The notes: a model not told the origin generated them from the letters alone. DNA of 64,000 bases from Cyanidium caldarium (GCA_026184775.1 JANCYW010000007.1:1-64000); one strand, 5' to 3'; shown: positions 56,301 to 64,000, numbered from the stretch's first letter. Program-made: numbers and translations.

Positions 56301-58356
56301 GCTCCAGCTCGGCGGCGGACACCGGCTTGGCCGGTGAGACGCGCTCGGCGTCGTCGGCCTCGGAGCTGTCCGATACTGCCTCGGTGGGGTCGAGCGCCGT
56401 CCGGCCCGCAATGCGCCGCTGCGGCACCGGGCTGATTGTCGCCGAGGGCGGCGGCGTTGGGCGCGGCGTCGCTGCCGCTGCTGCTGCCGTCGCTTCCAAC
56501 AACAGCTCGATGGCGCCGCGTCTGGAGCGCTCCAACCCCAGCACCAGCTCCCGATCGGTGATGTTCTTCACCTGAAAGGTGCGCACGTACGGATGGCCGG
56601 CCACCACCGCTCCGTAATGCAGCTCGTTGCTGCGCGCGCCATCCGGCATGGTGAGCTTGTAGAAGAGCGCGTGATACAGCACCCGAAAGCGGTCCGCACA
56701 GTTGGCGCGCAACACCACCACATTTTCGTTGCGCACATTCCGCCGGTTCACCACGGTGATCTGCTTGACGTAGTCCGGGTGCACGCGATGCGGCACAAAG
56801 TCGATGCGCAAGTCGTACGATTGTCGCGGCCCGATGATGGGCTCACGGCTGGCCACCGTGATGGAGGTGGACGAATACTGAATCGACAGCAGCGCCGGCA
56901 AGTCCGACAGATTCACCAACTGGATGCAGGTGGAGTAGAGCGTCTCCAGACAGCAATCGCCCAGGTCGACCTCGGTGGGGAACACCCGCACCATCGACTC
57001 GCTGGTGCGCGCGCGACACGGGATGGTGGTGATGCGTTGGTAGCGGGCATGCGCGGACGCGCTGCCATCGCTGCCACGGACCGAATCTCGACCGGGATCG
57101 ACCGCGTTGGGAGCGTCCGCCGCGCTGCCGCCCTGCCGCATCGGCTCGTCTCGGAGGCGCAGCTGCAGCGCGGCCGCGAAACGGCGCTCGACAAAGCGCC
57201 CATCGCGGGCGGCAATCGGTTGCGACCCGCTCAGCGGCGGTTGATAGGTCAGCCGCACCGGGCGCTCCTCTCCCGGCGCCAGCGCCACCGGCGGCAGGCT
57301 CAGGTGGCAGCGCGCGGCGACATCGCCCGACAGGGCCGCCTCCACCGTATGCTCGGCCGACACATTGCGCAGCGTCAGCTCGCGGGTGACGCTCGAGCCC
57401 AAATACACGTCCCCAAAGTCGACGGCACCGTCGCGTCCAATGCCGCCGCTCACCTCCACCAGCGGCAGCGCCCGTTGCACTGCCACCGAGGTGCGCAAGG
57501 TGATGGCCGGCTGGTTCTGCGTGTTACGCAAGTTGCAACACACCAGCTGATACTCCCGCTCGCCCGGGTGTGGCGCCGCGTAACCGAGGCGCAACACCCG
57601 ATGTCGGTATCCGCCCAGCGAGTGCTGTCCGCGCAACAACGACTCGCCGCTGTCGTAATCGACGCATTGCCAGGCATCGTCCGGCGGTCGAATGCGCAGC
57701 ACAAACTCGGTGTCCACCGGTGCCAAGTTGCGCACGGTGATGTCCTTGACGCCCGTCTGGTTCACGGCGGGCACGTCGATGAGCAGCTCCTGGCGGGCGC
57801 TATGAGAGGGTGTTCCGGATGCGCCTCCGGCGGTGATGCTCGGCGGCTCGACGGATTCGTCTCCCGCCGATGCCAATTGGGACAATGCCCCGCGCTCAGC
57901 AGCGCCGACGCCCGGCGCCACATCAAAGATTAGCTCAGAGCGGCACAGGCGACCTGTCACCGGCAAGTACAGCGGCGACAGTTCGCCACCGAGGCTGATG
58001 ACGATATTCCCCGCCAGCCGTTCCCACGAGCGCTGCGGCGACTCCGACAACCGTGGCCGATACTGCACCACCACCCGAGTGACCGCACCGCCGGGCGGCA
58101 GCACCACCGACGACACCAACCCGATTTCGTCGAAGAGGCGGTTGCGGCTCTCCGGCGGCAGACCGAGGTTCTCGTTGCTCAACTGGAACGACAGGTACGG
58201 CGCCAGCGCTGCCGACGGGAAGAACGTCGCCACGCGCTCTTCGCTCGGGTGGTGGTTGCGCAAATGGATGGCGTGCAATTGCACTTCGTCGGAGGTCACC
58301 GTGCCCAGGTCCAGGCACGGCTCGCACACCGCGACCGCGCCCCCGTCGTCGGCCAT
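50329..58356 (-). CDS. Giant ASH/MSP-like Ig-repeat protein (2675 residues)
   Basis: A single 2675-residue frame built mostly of beta-sandwich repeats of the ASH/MSP/HYDIN type. Each begins with a hydrophobic-DFG-x-V-x-x-G stretch followed by a strand ending in N. Examples are VDFGDVYLGSSVTRELTLRNVS (~310), VDLGDCCLETLYSTCIQLVNLS (~460), YGAVVAGHPYVRTFQVKNIT (~580), INFGHIVAGEQRAKTLLVQNLS (~810), VNFGRVPIGATAERRLLVHNVG (~1190) and IDYGSVMLGHVYRNKSILISN (~2245). A charged helical insert lies near 1020-1080, and Glu, Asp and Ala runs near 1510-2030. The last ~230 residues are helical and non-repeated. Homologues of this fold act at cilia, centrosomes and ER/trafficking sites. Red algae lack cilia, so a spindle-pole or membrane scaffold role is possible. 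The domain call is by pattern only. Confidence 0.8.
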   Translation of the reverse strand: MADDGGAVAVCEPCLDLGTVTSDEVQLHAIHLRNHHPSEERVATFFPSAALAPYLSFQLSNENLGLPPESRNRLFDEIGLVSSVVLPPGGAVTRVVVQYRPRLSESPQRSWERLAGNIVISLGGELSPLYLPVTGRLCRSELIFDVAPGVGAAERGALSQLASAGDESVEPPSITAGGASGTPSHSARQELLIDVPAVNQTGVKDITVRNLAPVDTEFVLRIRPPDDAWQCVDYDSGESLLRGQHSLGGYRHRVLRLGYAAPHPGEREYQLVCCNLRNTQNQPAITLRTSVAVQRALPLVEVSGGIGRDGAVDFGDVYLGSSVTRELTLRNVSAEHTVEAALSGDVAARCHLSLPPVALAPGEERPVRLTYQPPLSGSQPIAARDGRFVERRFAAALQLRLRDEPMRQGGSAADAPNAVDPGRDSVRGSDGSASAHARYQRITTIPCRARTSESMVRVFPTEVDLGDCCLETLYSTCIQLVNLSDLPALLSIQYSSTSITVASREPIIGPRQSYDLRIDFVPHRVHPDYVKQITVVNRRNVRNENVVVLRANCADRFRVLYHALFYKLTMPDGARSNELHYGAVVAGHPYVRTFQVKNITDRELVLGLERSRRGAIELLLEATAAAAAATPRPTPPPSATISPVPQRRIAGRTALDPTEAVSDSSEADDAERVSPAKPVSAAELEQVLLAPPATPSFFASAEAESDYMNAHLTQARALQRARDGGALLPVERLCLRAGGEATVYAVLRIPPESRRLRTRLRPFEERIGVHLLQFDRQRLPPTHDPSQPLSPREILLVGRVCLSRMEVAQPHINFGHIVAGEQRAKTLLVQNLSEMHALYAIRKTGSVASGFMHFGTDRCGVLRPFSAKEIPFVFRPSLHGVFEESIRVENLLDGGDAHAITMKAVVHKRTHFRVWPERLDWGAGGDEVVTAGAWSRPLQFYVENQSDRRREFVVEVDRDGWAEAAAAVAETQLTVRIRERTVAGSASVGATASNGVVAAAAAAAAVDAAGHDEARHGELDTLEQKLRVAERKGKTEKAAKLRTQIQRLRQRGRQPESGDAPGDTAAADTTRNPSPEESLPASRSGRLAFALQRGDEAQVRVAVRPQAHTRGLQRLSIQVFEQRNRDVQRSVQCSFAVRSASSSLDDVHGSDRVAVTEPTVTRLPAPPATLERPRPVPSTAASSGDRLRLSSAMVNFGRVPIGATAERRLLVHNVGGRRTRFAVLEDTTVALPATITWAPARSTVDVHGVAVVWLRYRPESVGRLSRTLLVKAIAPAEEVPAMAAEVAVGSPPSMSASSPEVHRVRVLGVGVAQRSLLLPDFAATGTPSETPPDTATTVDWDYGAVYVDAQGACALQRPLRLVSVADHPVRLVFRSNLAKQIYFFEDADGRAPVESLQLAPRAEKSVYVRLAPRLPQRELYAGAVRSIVGGIQIAVHPRGDDDDDDSIVEEVLTVRVCARAGMAEPLLLYPQAVYPVAEAIMDTDTERPSDRYRQREAGDAANATSSSSSSSLRCLFGERGVLRLQNASEQLPLELQARSYCVRAPSRSTEKFTLSHHRVRIEPRQVMQLEYVWHTEDAGLYERLLLLENVHYSTRSLDYRVRLVQLRDPQRLTVEEEEEEEEELVVDDGVRWCYVDGGSGKVVQCGRVRLRLRSEEASLPLERLRPEVMVDGVEVPIADPTTTTTEEEEEKEKERCTEGTADGGAERRAITDVSRSSSLTVQMPDRCTLVYGAGHLSRLRASEAAAMRAGHLARREALVVYRHGEQVVGGIRLSLGLAHALVRLVEAEVDVGVVGYRCGYAERSVAVRLHNDGDAPALVCLSAAGLPVGVTLAAADTTSPAHEWRIAPRSTLSVALTVQPSHLSVPVGRFSLPIALHNVYHPSQALVCTLVGEQTACLLQALPPSLTLDEHGRANLGVHVRDVAPADVRVEWQVEVERPELIASAELQDRRSGAVLRSTTLGAGEKMDWEVVVVPAGAAAAAAAGEEEDAGEDARRVGVVVLRLTCKGSTVAEPEERIPIWWRRSTTATEEEEAAAGARHSPQPRTVGATPASAPAPDTAVITADADDATSDGAADSRLLATATDALEPESDAVSTAPAFQLRGCATAGDMLYEIDAGLVPVGSAPVQWTVQVAPLRPRDAPDSSAFEYKLHCASNAVAAASAGDRNADDAAVWLSLDRMGGVIDGARATQSITFTLTPHRIGVYQDYVLVEDRRAPQHLASVRVSMEVVAERDDAAATFTVVPPSIDYGSVMLGHVYRNKSILISNHTEAALEFVLRHDLAADAASEFHYSTSNYALRKVSSVWVGRRSARRVFLYYRPEREASAEASQVCPRTFHALVSCRLVRDFEQRIEIRCACHPPQLSVSGNDVAFVLTNTAATAAGVEAVTEPPSSVVQVRGAVDAAVEVRSSALFFDVQLQPGTATDIVIRPRLAALREVAVHEKYIEEHFSIYNRARPREFFWVRVRVKHGDASAAEFSATQPRRRVQVLEGIVMQFLRAFAAFWAPLRRQRVPGAGADSVRLAAAAGGDRVAEAFVDQLRERQWRADTASDPVDAWLERVLEATGRDAQMSAAYDALLFEAHYCTDELVFHALRDQSSAVLRLAQICYGFVFKMDLFQAYTRAESDMRQRLAPLVKPWAGQLRHFLSFFPDSQHRMELRELEGIRERCADLFADG

Positions 58357-58716
58357 GCACAGAGAAGACGCACCGACAGTTTTTTCGCCGTGCGGGATTT
58401 TCCTGACACCTCACCTCATCACTCCCACCGTAGGCCACTGCCCCGAACCGTTTCACTGCGGTTTTCGTGTTGCCCCGTGGTGTGCCCTGGTGTTCTCGCC
58501 GCTCTATCTCGACAGACGGACGCGCTCCACCGACCAACCGTTGCCGTCCACGTCCGGCGACACCGCGGGCGTTTTCAGCGCGCGGGCCGTGTCGGGAACG
58601 CTTCACGGGTCAGACCGTTGCGGAAGCTGGAGTAGACGGTGCTGGTTGTTGCGGTGTACATTGCGTTGAGAGAAGTGCAACAAAGCCCCAAAGGCCAACA
58701 CTGGTGCGAGGAGGTC
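58357..58716. promoter_or_regulatory. Divergent upstream region, ASH-repeat / PH-DDHD genes
   Basis: A 360-bp spacer. The frame of the DDHD gene is open back to 58636 but has no ATG before 58717. No known motif is seen. Confidence 0.4.
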
Positions 58717-61122
58717 ATGGAGAGTGTGCACAACGTGTTGCCGGCGACCACCGCGGAAGCAGCAGACGCGTTGAGGACGTCGCCTCCGGTGACCGGCGCC
58801 GCTGCTGGCGGCACTGCGCCCGGCCGACGTTCTCCACCGGCCGAGACACGGTCGGTGGCTGCGTCCGATGCGGAGTCGTCGCTGTCGGCGTTTGCGCGTT
58901 GGTGGTATCGACCGTCCCGGCGACGAAGATCCGGTCGGGATGACGAGCAACTGGTGGTGGAGTTGCAGGAGCTGTCGGCGGCGGCGGACGTTTCTGATGA
59001 CGCCAGCGGTGCCCACAGTGGGGAACTGGGCGGGATGGCGAGCCATTCGCACAGCCCACACTCCGACGGTGGAAGTGGCCGTGCGCTTGGCGGCCGCGAC
59101 CGTCGCACCGCTCGCCAGCACCCGTCCTACGGCGACATCGTGCAGAGTACGGACGGGGTACTGCTGTCGGACGAGTTGCTGCACGCGCTGGTGAAACCGG
59201 ACATGGCTGGATACCTCTTCTACCGCTGGCGCATGCGCTGGCAGCGCTGTTGGTTCTCGCTGGACGGCTCGCAGCTGCGGTTCTTCGAGCGCAATGCCCA
59301 CAGCGGACAGCGCGGCCACCTCATCCACACCATTTCGCTCTTCTGCTGGGGGCACGTGCGCACGCCCAGCTTTTCGGATCCACGCCGGCCGCACCTCCTG
59401 GAGCTGCGCGACGGCAAAGGCTCCGTGCACTACTTCTCGGCCGACACCGAGGAGGATATCATCCGCTGGAAGGAGGCGTTCTTCCGGGCGCGCTCCATCG
59501 CCCCACCGGCACACGCCATCCCCTCGCTGGCCGAGCGGCCGTCGGCGGCGGACGCCGCCGCCAACACCGCAGTCGTCGGCGCCACCTATCGGCACAGCAT
59601 CCATGGGGCGAATGCTGAGGTCACTCCGCCCAAACACCTCATTTGCATTGTGCACGGCATCGGCTCCGACGAGGAGCGCTTGCGCAAGAACCTCAAAAAC
59701 TTCCACGACGCCCTCGACGACGTCATGCAGCGCACGTTGCCCGACGTCATCTCGCACTTTCGCTTCAAGACCATCTACTGCCACTGGCGAGCGGCGTTGA
59801 AACGGCTGCAGGTGTATCGGCGCATGACCCAGCTGAACCCGCTAGGCGATCGGTCGCCGTCGCGCATGCGCACGCTCATCAACACCAAACTGATGGACAT
59901 TCTGTTCTACCTGACGCCGCGCATCCGCCGCTTCATCCAGTGCGAGGTGGTGCGACAACTGAACGACGAGTATGCGCGCTTCGTGCAGCGGTATCCGGAG
60001 TTTGAGGGTGAGGTGTCGCTCATCGGGCACTCGCTGGGCAGCGTGATATCGTACGAGCTGCTCGTGAAGCAGGTGCTGAGCGATCCGGCGTTGCTGGAAC
60101 AGGAGGGGCTTCGGCTGCACTTCCGGGTGAGCACGCTATTCCTGACCGGATCGCCGCTGGGCCATGTGCTCAACGTGGACGATGAGCTGCACGCCACGAT
60201 CGGACGCTGGCCGTTCCGCCTGGTGAACATCATCAATCCGAGCGATCCGGCCGCCTGCCGCATCGAACCGCTGGTGGATCCGGCGTTTGCCGACGTGCCG
60301 CCGGTGGAGATGCCGCCCATGAGCGGGGGCAAAAGCTCGTGGCTGTCGTTCAGTGCCGGCGGCCGCCAGAATCAAGAACCGACGGCGACCACGCCGCGGA
60401 GCGGAGAGGGGAGCGGACCGACGGTCGGCGCCGATGCGGATGCTCGTGCGCCGCTATCGGCGTCGGCGCGGCACGGGAACGCGTCAGAAGCGTCGATGAC
60501 GTCCGCGGCGGTCCGCCGCGAGCCGAACGACGACGACGACGACGACGACGCTCATGAAGCGTTCTGGGTGCGCGATACCACCACGGCGCATTTGCAGGCA
60601 GTGCGACAGCGGCTGCGCCATGCGCGCATCGATTACGTCATGCGCACCTCTTTCATGGACGATATCATCGGGCTGACCGCGCACCTGAATTACTGGCACT
60701 CACGAGATGTGGCCTATTTCATCATCCACTTTATCATTCGGCGGTACGTGGTGCGGGTGTTGCACACCATGCGCCGACAGCAGGCCGAGACGGTGCCGCG
60801 ACCGCCGTCGCCGATCGCCACCACGAGCCTGCCGCGGAATGAGGAAGCGATGGCAGACGAAGAAGAGGAGGAGGCGCTGGGTACGGAAAGCGACACCGCC
60901 GTCCATGCGAGTAACCGGGCGCGCCGCCTGGCCAACCGCCTGTCGCGCTCGTATCCGCTCACGCGCACCACCTTTATGACCAAGTTGTCGGCGTCGCGGG
61001 TGCGTTCGGCCGCGGAACTCGGCAGCGCCGAGGGCGACCACCTCGACGGGCAGCACCGGGAGCCCGAACGGCTCTCGCGCGCATTCGTGTCTGGTGCCGA
61101 TGCCATGCTCACCGACGCCTGA
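58717..61122 (+). CDS. PH-DDHD phospholipase (PA-PLA1 / DDHD1-2-like)
   Basis: An 801-residue intracellular phospholipase A1-type protein. A PH domain lies at about 158-262 (KPDMAGYLFYRWRMRWQRCWFSLDGSQLRFFE ... YFSADTEEDIIRWKEAFF). The lipase core begins with LICIVHGIGSDEERLRKNL; the nucleophile elbow is GHSLGS with Ser439. The C-terminal DDHD domain has IINPSDPAACRIEPLVDP and, after an acidic insert, DYVMRTSFMDDIIGLTAHLNYWHSRDVAYFI, giving the D, D, H, D residues. Animal relatives act at ER, Golgi and lipid droplets. A PH domain in front of DDHD is not the usual animal layout. Low-complexity DDDDDDD (near 606-612) is coded by GAC repeats. The first ATG in frame is 58717. Confidence 0.9.
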   Translation: MESVHNVLPATTAEAADALRTSPPVTGAAAGGTAPGRRSPPAETRSVAASDAESSLSAFARWWYRPSRRRRSGRDDEQLVVELQELSAAADVSDDASGAHSGELGGMASHSHSPHSDGGSGRALGGRDRRTARQHPSYGDIVQSTDGVLLSDELLHALVKPDMAGYLFYRWRMRWQRCWFSLDGSQLRFFERNAHSGQRGHLIHTISLFCWGHVRTPSFSDPRRPHLLELRDGKGSVHYFSADTEEDIIRWKEAFFRARSIAPPAHAIPSLAERPSAADAAANTAVVGATYRHSIHGANAEVTPPKHLICIVHGIGSDEERLRKNLKNFHDALDDVMQRTLPDVISHFRFKTIYCHWRAALKRLQVYRRMTQLNPLGDRSPSRMRTLINTKLMDILFYLTPRIRRFIQCEVVRQLNDEYARFVQRYPEFEGEVSLIGHSLGSVISYELLVKQVLSDPALLEQEGLRLHFRVSTLFLTGSPLGHVLNVDDELHATIGRWPFRLVNIINPSDPAACRIEPLVDPAFADVPPVEMPPMSGGKSSWLSFSAGGRQNQEPTATTPRSGEGSGPTVGADADARAPLSASARHGNASEASMTSAAVRREPNDDDDDDDAHEAFWVRDTTTAHLQAVRQRLRHARIDYVMRTSFMDDIIGLTAHLNYWHSRDVAYFIIHFIIRRYVVRVLHTMRRQQAETVPRPPSPIATTSLPRNEEAMADEEEEEALGTESDTAVHASNRARRLANRLSRSYPLTRTTFMTKLSASRVRSAAELGSAEGDHLDGQHREPERLSRAFVSGADAMLTDA

Positions 61123-61241
61123 TCGGCGCCCTGCGCAGGGGCGCCCTAAAAAAGCACGATGGACCGCGGGCGTTCTCCCGACTTGTCCAATGCGCGGCGA
61201 CCACGCCCACCATCCGTTCACCCCTATCTTCGCCGTGTCGC

Positions 61242-62213
61242 CTAGGCGCCCAGCGTCAGCAGTCGCTCGCTGAGCACCAGGTTGGCGCTGGTCAGCTTGG
61301 ACAAGTACAACACCACCAGATAATCTTTGACGCTCGACTGGAACGACTGATCGTATGCCTCCCCACACAGGTGTGGTATGGCCGCGCACGTCTCCAGCAG
61401 AAGTCGACCCACTTGCGGGTCGCCGATCTCGTCGCCCGATATGACGTCGCCCACGTACTCCAGCACGCTGTCCAGCGCATCCAGCAGTCGTCGCAGACTG
61501 CGCTCCAGCGACGCCAGCTCGTTCAAGGCGCTCGGCGGCTGCAGGCGACCGGGGCCACTGCCGTCGCCCTCACCCGCAGCGGCACCGCTGCCCAGAACCT
61601 TGGTCAGCACATCCAGCACGATGCGCTCGCCGCTCGACGGCACCACCTCGTGCCCGACGGGCGTCAGGTCGGTGCTCATACTCTGACCGCCCAACTGCGA
61701 CACCACTCCCGTGTACACGCCCACCAGCGGATCGCGCACCGTCCCGCCGTCACCACCCTCTGCATCGCCGGACACACCCGGCTCCACCAGCAGGCACGCC
61801 ACCGAGTCCACACCCACGCCGCACTCGTGCGCGTAAAACTCGTGGATGACCGCGGAGTTGTTGTGGTCCACCCAGCCGGTGCAGTACCAACCGACCACCT
61901 CCAGCCCGGGCGCGCCAGCACTGCGCACCAGCGACAGCATCCTCTGGTGGTACTCTACGTCAAGCGCCACCTCATCGGCGTCCTCCACGTGCGGAACCGC
62001 AAAGCTGCCACACACATCCACCTCGGCGTGCCCGCCGGCCGCCGCGCCGCCCCATCGCCTGGTCCATCGCACCGTGCCCAGTAACGTGCCGATAACTCGT
62101 TCTTGTCCCGGTGATCGCCGCGTATAGTGATCCAGCACCTCTGCCACCACCGTCGGTGATATGCGCGCCCACGCCAACCCCGGTTTGGACGGCAACACAC
62201 TCACACAATCCAT
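61242..62213 (-). CDS. EIF3F: Translation initiation factor eIF3 subunit F
   Basis: A 323-residue MPN-domain subunit of eIF3. VIGTLLGTVRWTR, DEVALDVEYHQRMLSLVRSAG, EVVGWYCTGWVDHNNSAVIHEFYAHEC and the C-terminal DYLVVLYLSKLTSANLVLSERLLTL follow eIF3f. The JAMM metal triad is not intact, as in other eIF3f. A Gly/Ser/Glu-rich insert lies near 205-220. The ATG at 62213 gives MDCVSVLPSKPGLAWARISPTVVAEVLDHYTRR, the normal start of the domain. It converges on the DDHD gene (119 bp) and diverges from the HEAT gene. Confidence 0.9.
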   Translation of the reverse strand: MDCVSVLPSKPGLAWARISPTVVAEVLDHYTRRSPGQERVIGTLLGTVRWTRRWGGAAAGGHAEVDVCGSFAVPHVEDADEVALDVEYHQRMLSLVRSAGAPGLEVVGWYCTGWVDHNNSAVIHEFYAHECGVGVDSVACLLVEPGVSGDAEGGDGGTVRDPLVGVYTGVVSQLGGQSMSTDLTPVGHEVVPSSGERIVLDVLTKVLGSGAAAGEGDGSGPGRLQPPSALNELASLERSLRRLLDALDSVLEYVGDVISGDEIGDPQVGRLLLETCAAIPHLCGEAYDQSFQSSVKDYLVVLYLSKLTSANLVLSERLLTLGA

Positions 62214-62423
62214 GGGCGCAGGGTCGGTGTGTCGGGAGAGCGCCGGACGCCGAAACGTCGCGCCGATGGCGGCGGCACACGGCGTGCGTTTCGGTGGGAG
62301 GGCCACCGCGGCATCCACGGCGACCCCGGTCGCGCCTGCTGCGGTGAAGAGCAACGTGTGTGTGTGTGTGAGGGGCGGGCGGGAGAGAGCGCGTCAGGGG
62401 ACGGCGCGGACAAGGCCATAGCC

Positions 62424-64000
62424 ATGCAAGACGCACTCCGGGGATTGGAGAGTGCACAACGGGTGGAGCAGGAGCGGGCACTGCAGGCGGTGCGGGCGGT
62501 GTTGCCGGCGGCGGCCGCGGAGCTGGAGGCGGCGCGAGGGTGGTGCGAGCGAGTGCTCGACGCAGAGTCGCCGTGCTGGGCGAGTGTGTGTGGGGTGTTT
62601 CGCCTGGGCCAGTTGGTGCTGGAGCAGCAGTTTGGGCGCGGAGCTGCCGTCGAGGACGATGCACTGGCGAAGCGGCAGTGGCAGAGCTTGATGGAGCGCG
62701 GCGCGCTGTTGTATATGGAACACACCGAGGCGCGAGTGCGACAAGCAGCGATGGCCGCTCTGGCGGCGGTGGTGCGTTGTGACGGTGACGATCAGGTGTT
62801 GCGACGGGCGCTGCCGCTGCTGCTGAGCAGCGTCGAGCGGAACCTACCGCGGAAGGTATCCAACGGCAGCGCCGAAGGCGAGGGAGACGCATCGTCGGGG
62901 GTGCGGTCCGCCACCGAAAGTGCCGACACCGGCTGGCACGCTCTGGAGACCAGCTTAAACGGAGCGGCCGAGTGCGTGGTGGCGTTGTCGGCCGCCGGTG
63001 TGGTGCGTCTGGCGCCCGATCTGGAGCGGCTGTTTGCGGGCGAGGCGTTGCAGCACTGTCGGCGGCATCCCAATCGATTCGTGCGCGAAGCCGACTTGCG
63101 CCTGGTGGAGAGCGTGCTGCGGGCACTGACGCAACTGCCTGATGATGCCGCGGCCCGTCGTACGGTTACGCACGTAGCCGATTCCAGCTTGGCGATCATC
63201 GCCGCCGGCCTGGCGGACAATTGGAGCCAGGTGCGTTACATGGCCAGCAAGGCGGCCCGAGCGCTGTATCAGGTGCAGCGGCAATCGGGTGCGCAACACG
63301 GTGATCGGATCGATCGGGTGCTGGTGCCGCGGATGTGCCTGAATCGACACTACGTGGCCGAGGGCGTGCGGCAGTACTCGCAGGAGAACTGGGTGCATAT
63401 CTTCGGGCACAGCGGGCGCGAGCTGTTGGCGGTGCACATCCGCGACGTGATGGAGTATTTCGAGGCGGAGAGCGAGGCCGACAATCACGCGGTGCGTGAG
63501 GCCGCCTGCCAGTCGATTGCCGAGGTGTTCACCAAGCTGGACGCGCCGATTGTGGCACCGTACGTGTCGCGCATGCTGCGCGTGCTGATGGAGTGTTTCC
63601 GCGACGACAGCTGGCCGGTGCGCGATTGCGCTTGTACCGCTTGCGCCTCGATGGTGCGACAGTTTGGAGTGGGCGACCTGGAGGCGGCGCAGGTGGACGC
63701 GCTGTACGAGCTGTGGTTTGCCCACTGCGCCGACAACATCCCGTCGGTGCGGCAGCATGCCGCCGAGGCGGTTGTGAGCGTGGCGGTCGCTCTGGGCGAA
63801 GCGCACGTACAGCGGGTGTTGTCGTATTTGGGTCCGGCACTGCGGCGCGCGCTGCAGCAATCGTCGGACGCCTATTATAGCGAGTCAGACGCCACACCTT
63901 TCGATGCGCAACGCAAGCTGGCGCGCGACAACGACCCGCATCTGCACACCGGTCAGACCATGTACAGTTGTGGCTCGTTGGCGCCGAAGATGCGTCCGGC
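62424..64000 (+). CDS. HEAT/ARM-repeat protein, truncated by the window end
   Basis: An ATG at 62424 opens a frame that runs to the last base (525 codons, no stop), so the C-terminus is missing. It is almost entirely paired helices of HEAT type: ARVRQAAMAALAAVVR, NWSQVRYMASKAARALYQV, DNHAVREAACQSIAEVFTKL, DSWPVRDCACTACASMVRQF, NIPSVRQHAAEAVVSVAVAL. A distinctive segment VPRMCLNRHYVAEGVRQYSQENWVHIFG lies near 300. HEAT proteins are scaffolds for transport, microtubule or chromatin complexes. I cannot name the family. The final visible residues (YSCGSLAPKMRP) look like the start of another block. Confidence 0.75.
   Translation, partial: MQDALRGLESAQRVEQERALQAVRAVLPAAAAELEAARGWCERVLDAESPCWASVCGVFRLGQLVLEQQFGRGAAVEDDALAKRQWQSLMERGALLYMEHTEARVRQAAMAALAAVVRCDGDDQVLRRALPLLLSSVERNLPRKVSNGSAEGEGDASSGVRSATESADTGWHALETSLNGAAECVVALSAAGVVRLAPDLERLFAGEALQHCRRHPNRFVREADLRLVESVLRALTQLPDDAAARRTVTHVADSSLAIIAAGLADNWSQVRYMASKAARALYQVQRQSGAQHGDRIDRVLVPRMCLNRHYVAEGVRQYSQENWVHIFGHSGRELLAVHIRDVMEYFEAESEADNHAVREAACQSIAEVFTKLDAPIVAPYVSRMLRVLMECFRDDSWPVRDCACTACASMVRQFGVGDLEAAQVDALYELWFAHCADNIPSVRQHAAEAVVSVAVALGEAHVQRVLSYLGPALRRALQQSSDAYYSESDATPFDAQRKLARDNDPHLHTGQTMYSCGSLAPKMRP

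Noticed and set aside
1-64000. CRISPR arrays, rRNA genes, retroelements or viral copies
   Set aside because: I saw no regularly spaced repeat-spacer array, no rRNA sequence, and no reverse transcriptase, integrase or capsid motifs in any frame.

Overview
The window is the left end of a nuclear chromosome from a unicellular, intron-poor, GC-rich red alga, most likely a member of the Cyanidiophyceae. The first 130 bases are a telomere array whose G-strand unit is AAT followed by six or seven G. This matches the AATGGGGGG telomere known from Cyanidioschyzon merolae, but with a variable G run. Gene content fits: plant-type cryptochrome/photolyase, plastid-type ribosome recycling factor, peroxisomal glycolate oxidase, UGGT with an HDEL tail, and compact single-exon genes on both strands. 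The GC content looks higher than I recall for C. merolae, so a relative (Cyanidium- or Cyanidiococcus-like) is as likely. The species call is inference.

Layout. 1-281: telomere and a 29-bp subtelomeric tandem repeat. 282-2050: a C/A-rich, G-poor, low-complexity subtelomere with no credible gene. 2051-6072: decayed sequence ending in a Fanzor (eukaryotic TnpB-like, RNA-guided nuclease) whose C-terminal catalytic half is open and whose N-terminal half is broken. From 6282 to the end is a dense block of ordinary genes.

6282-18511: ribosome recycling factor, then four consecutive early-secretory genes (YIP1-family protein, TM9/nonaspanin, SEC24, UGGT). 18558-27415: MGME1-like exonuclease, GABA transaminase, rhodanese, PNPOx-like flavoprotein, ribosomal protein uL22 (L17), a CBM20-like protein, a coiled-coil protein and glycolate oxidase. 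28398-39279: HAD-like phosphatase, eEF1B-gamma, lipoyl synthase, GT2 glycosyltransferase, ZIP transporter, ribosomal protein P0, two small orphans and a plastid membrane protein. 39778-49945: cryptochrome/photolyase, plastid membrane protein, EFM7-like methyltransferase, CANT1-type apyrase and a receptor-like TKL kinase. 50329-64000: a 2675-residue protein of repeated ASH/MSP-like Ig folds, a PH-DDHD phospholipase, eIF3f, and the start of a HEAT-repeat protein that runs off the window.

Every assigned host gene can be read as a single open frame from an ATG, so I call no introns. Gene ends are very close, and one convergent pair overlaps. Acidic or serine runs coded by (GAC)n/(GTC)n tracts recur in many genes. 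Early secretion and ER quality control (SEC24, YIP1, TM9, UGGT), translation (RRF, uL22, P0, eEF1G, eIF3f, EFM7-like) and organelle metabolism (LipA, GOX, GABA-T) dominate. I see no operon-like functional module beyond the secretory run. The most unusual items are the subtelomeric Fanzor, the giant ASH-repeat protein in a lineage without flagella, and the receptor-like kinase.
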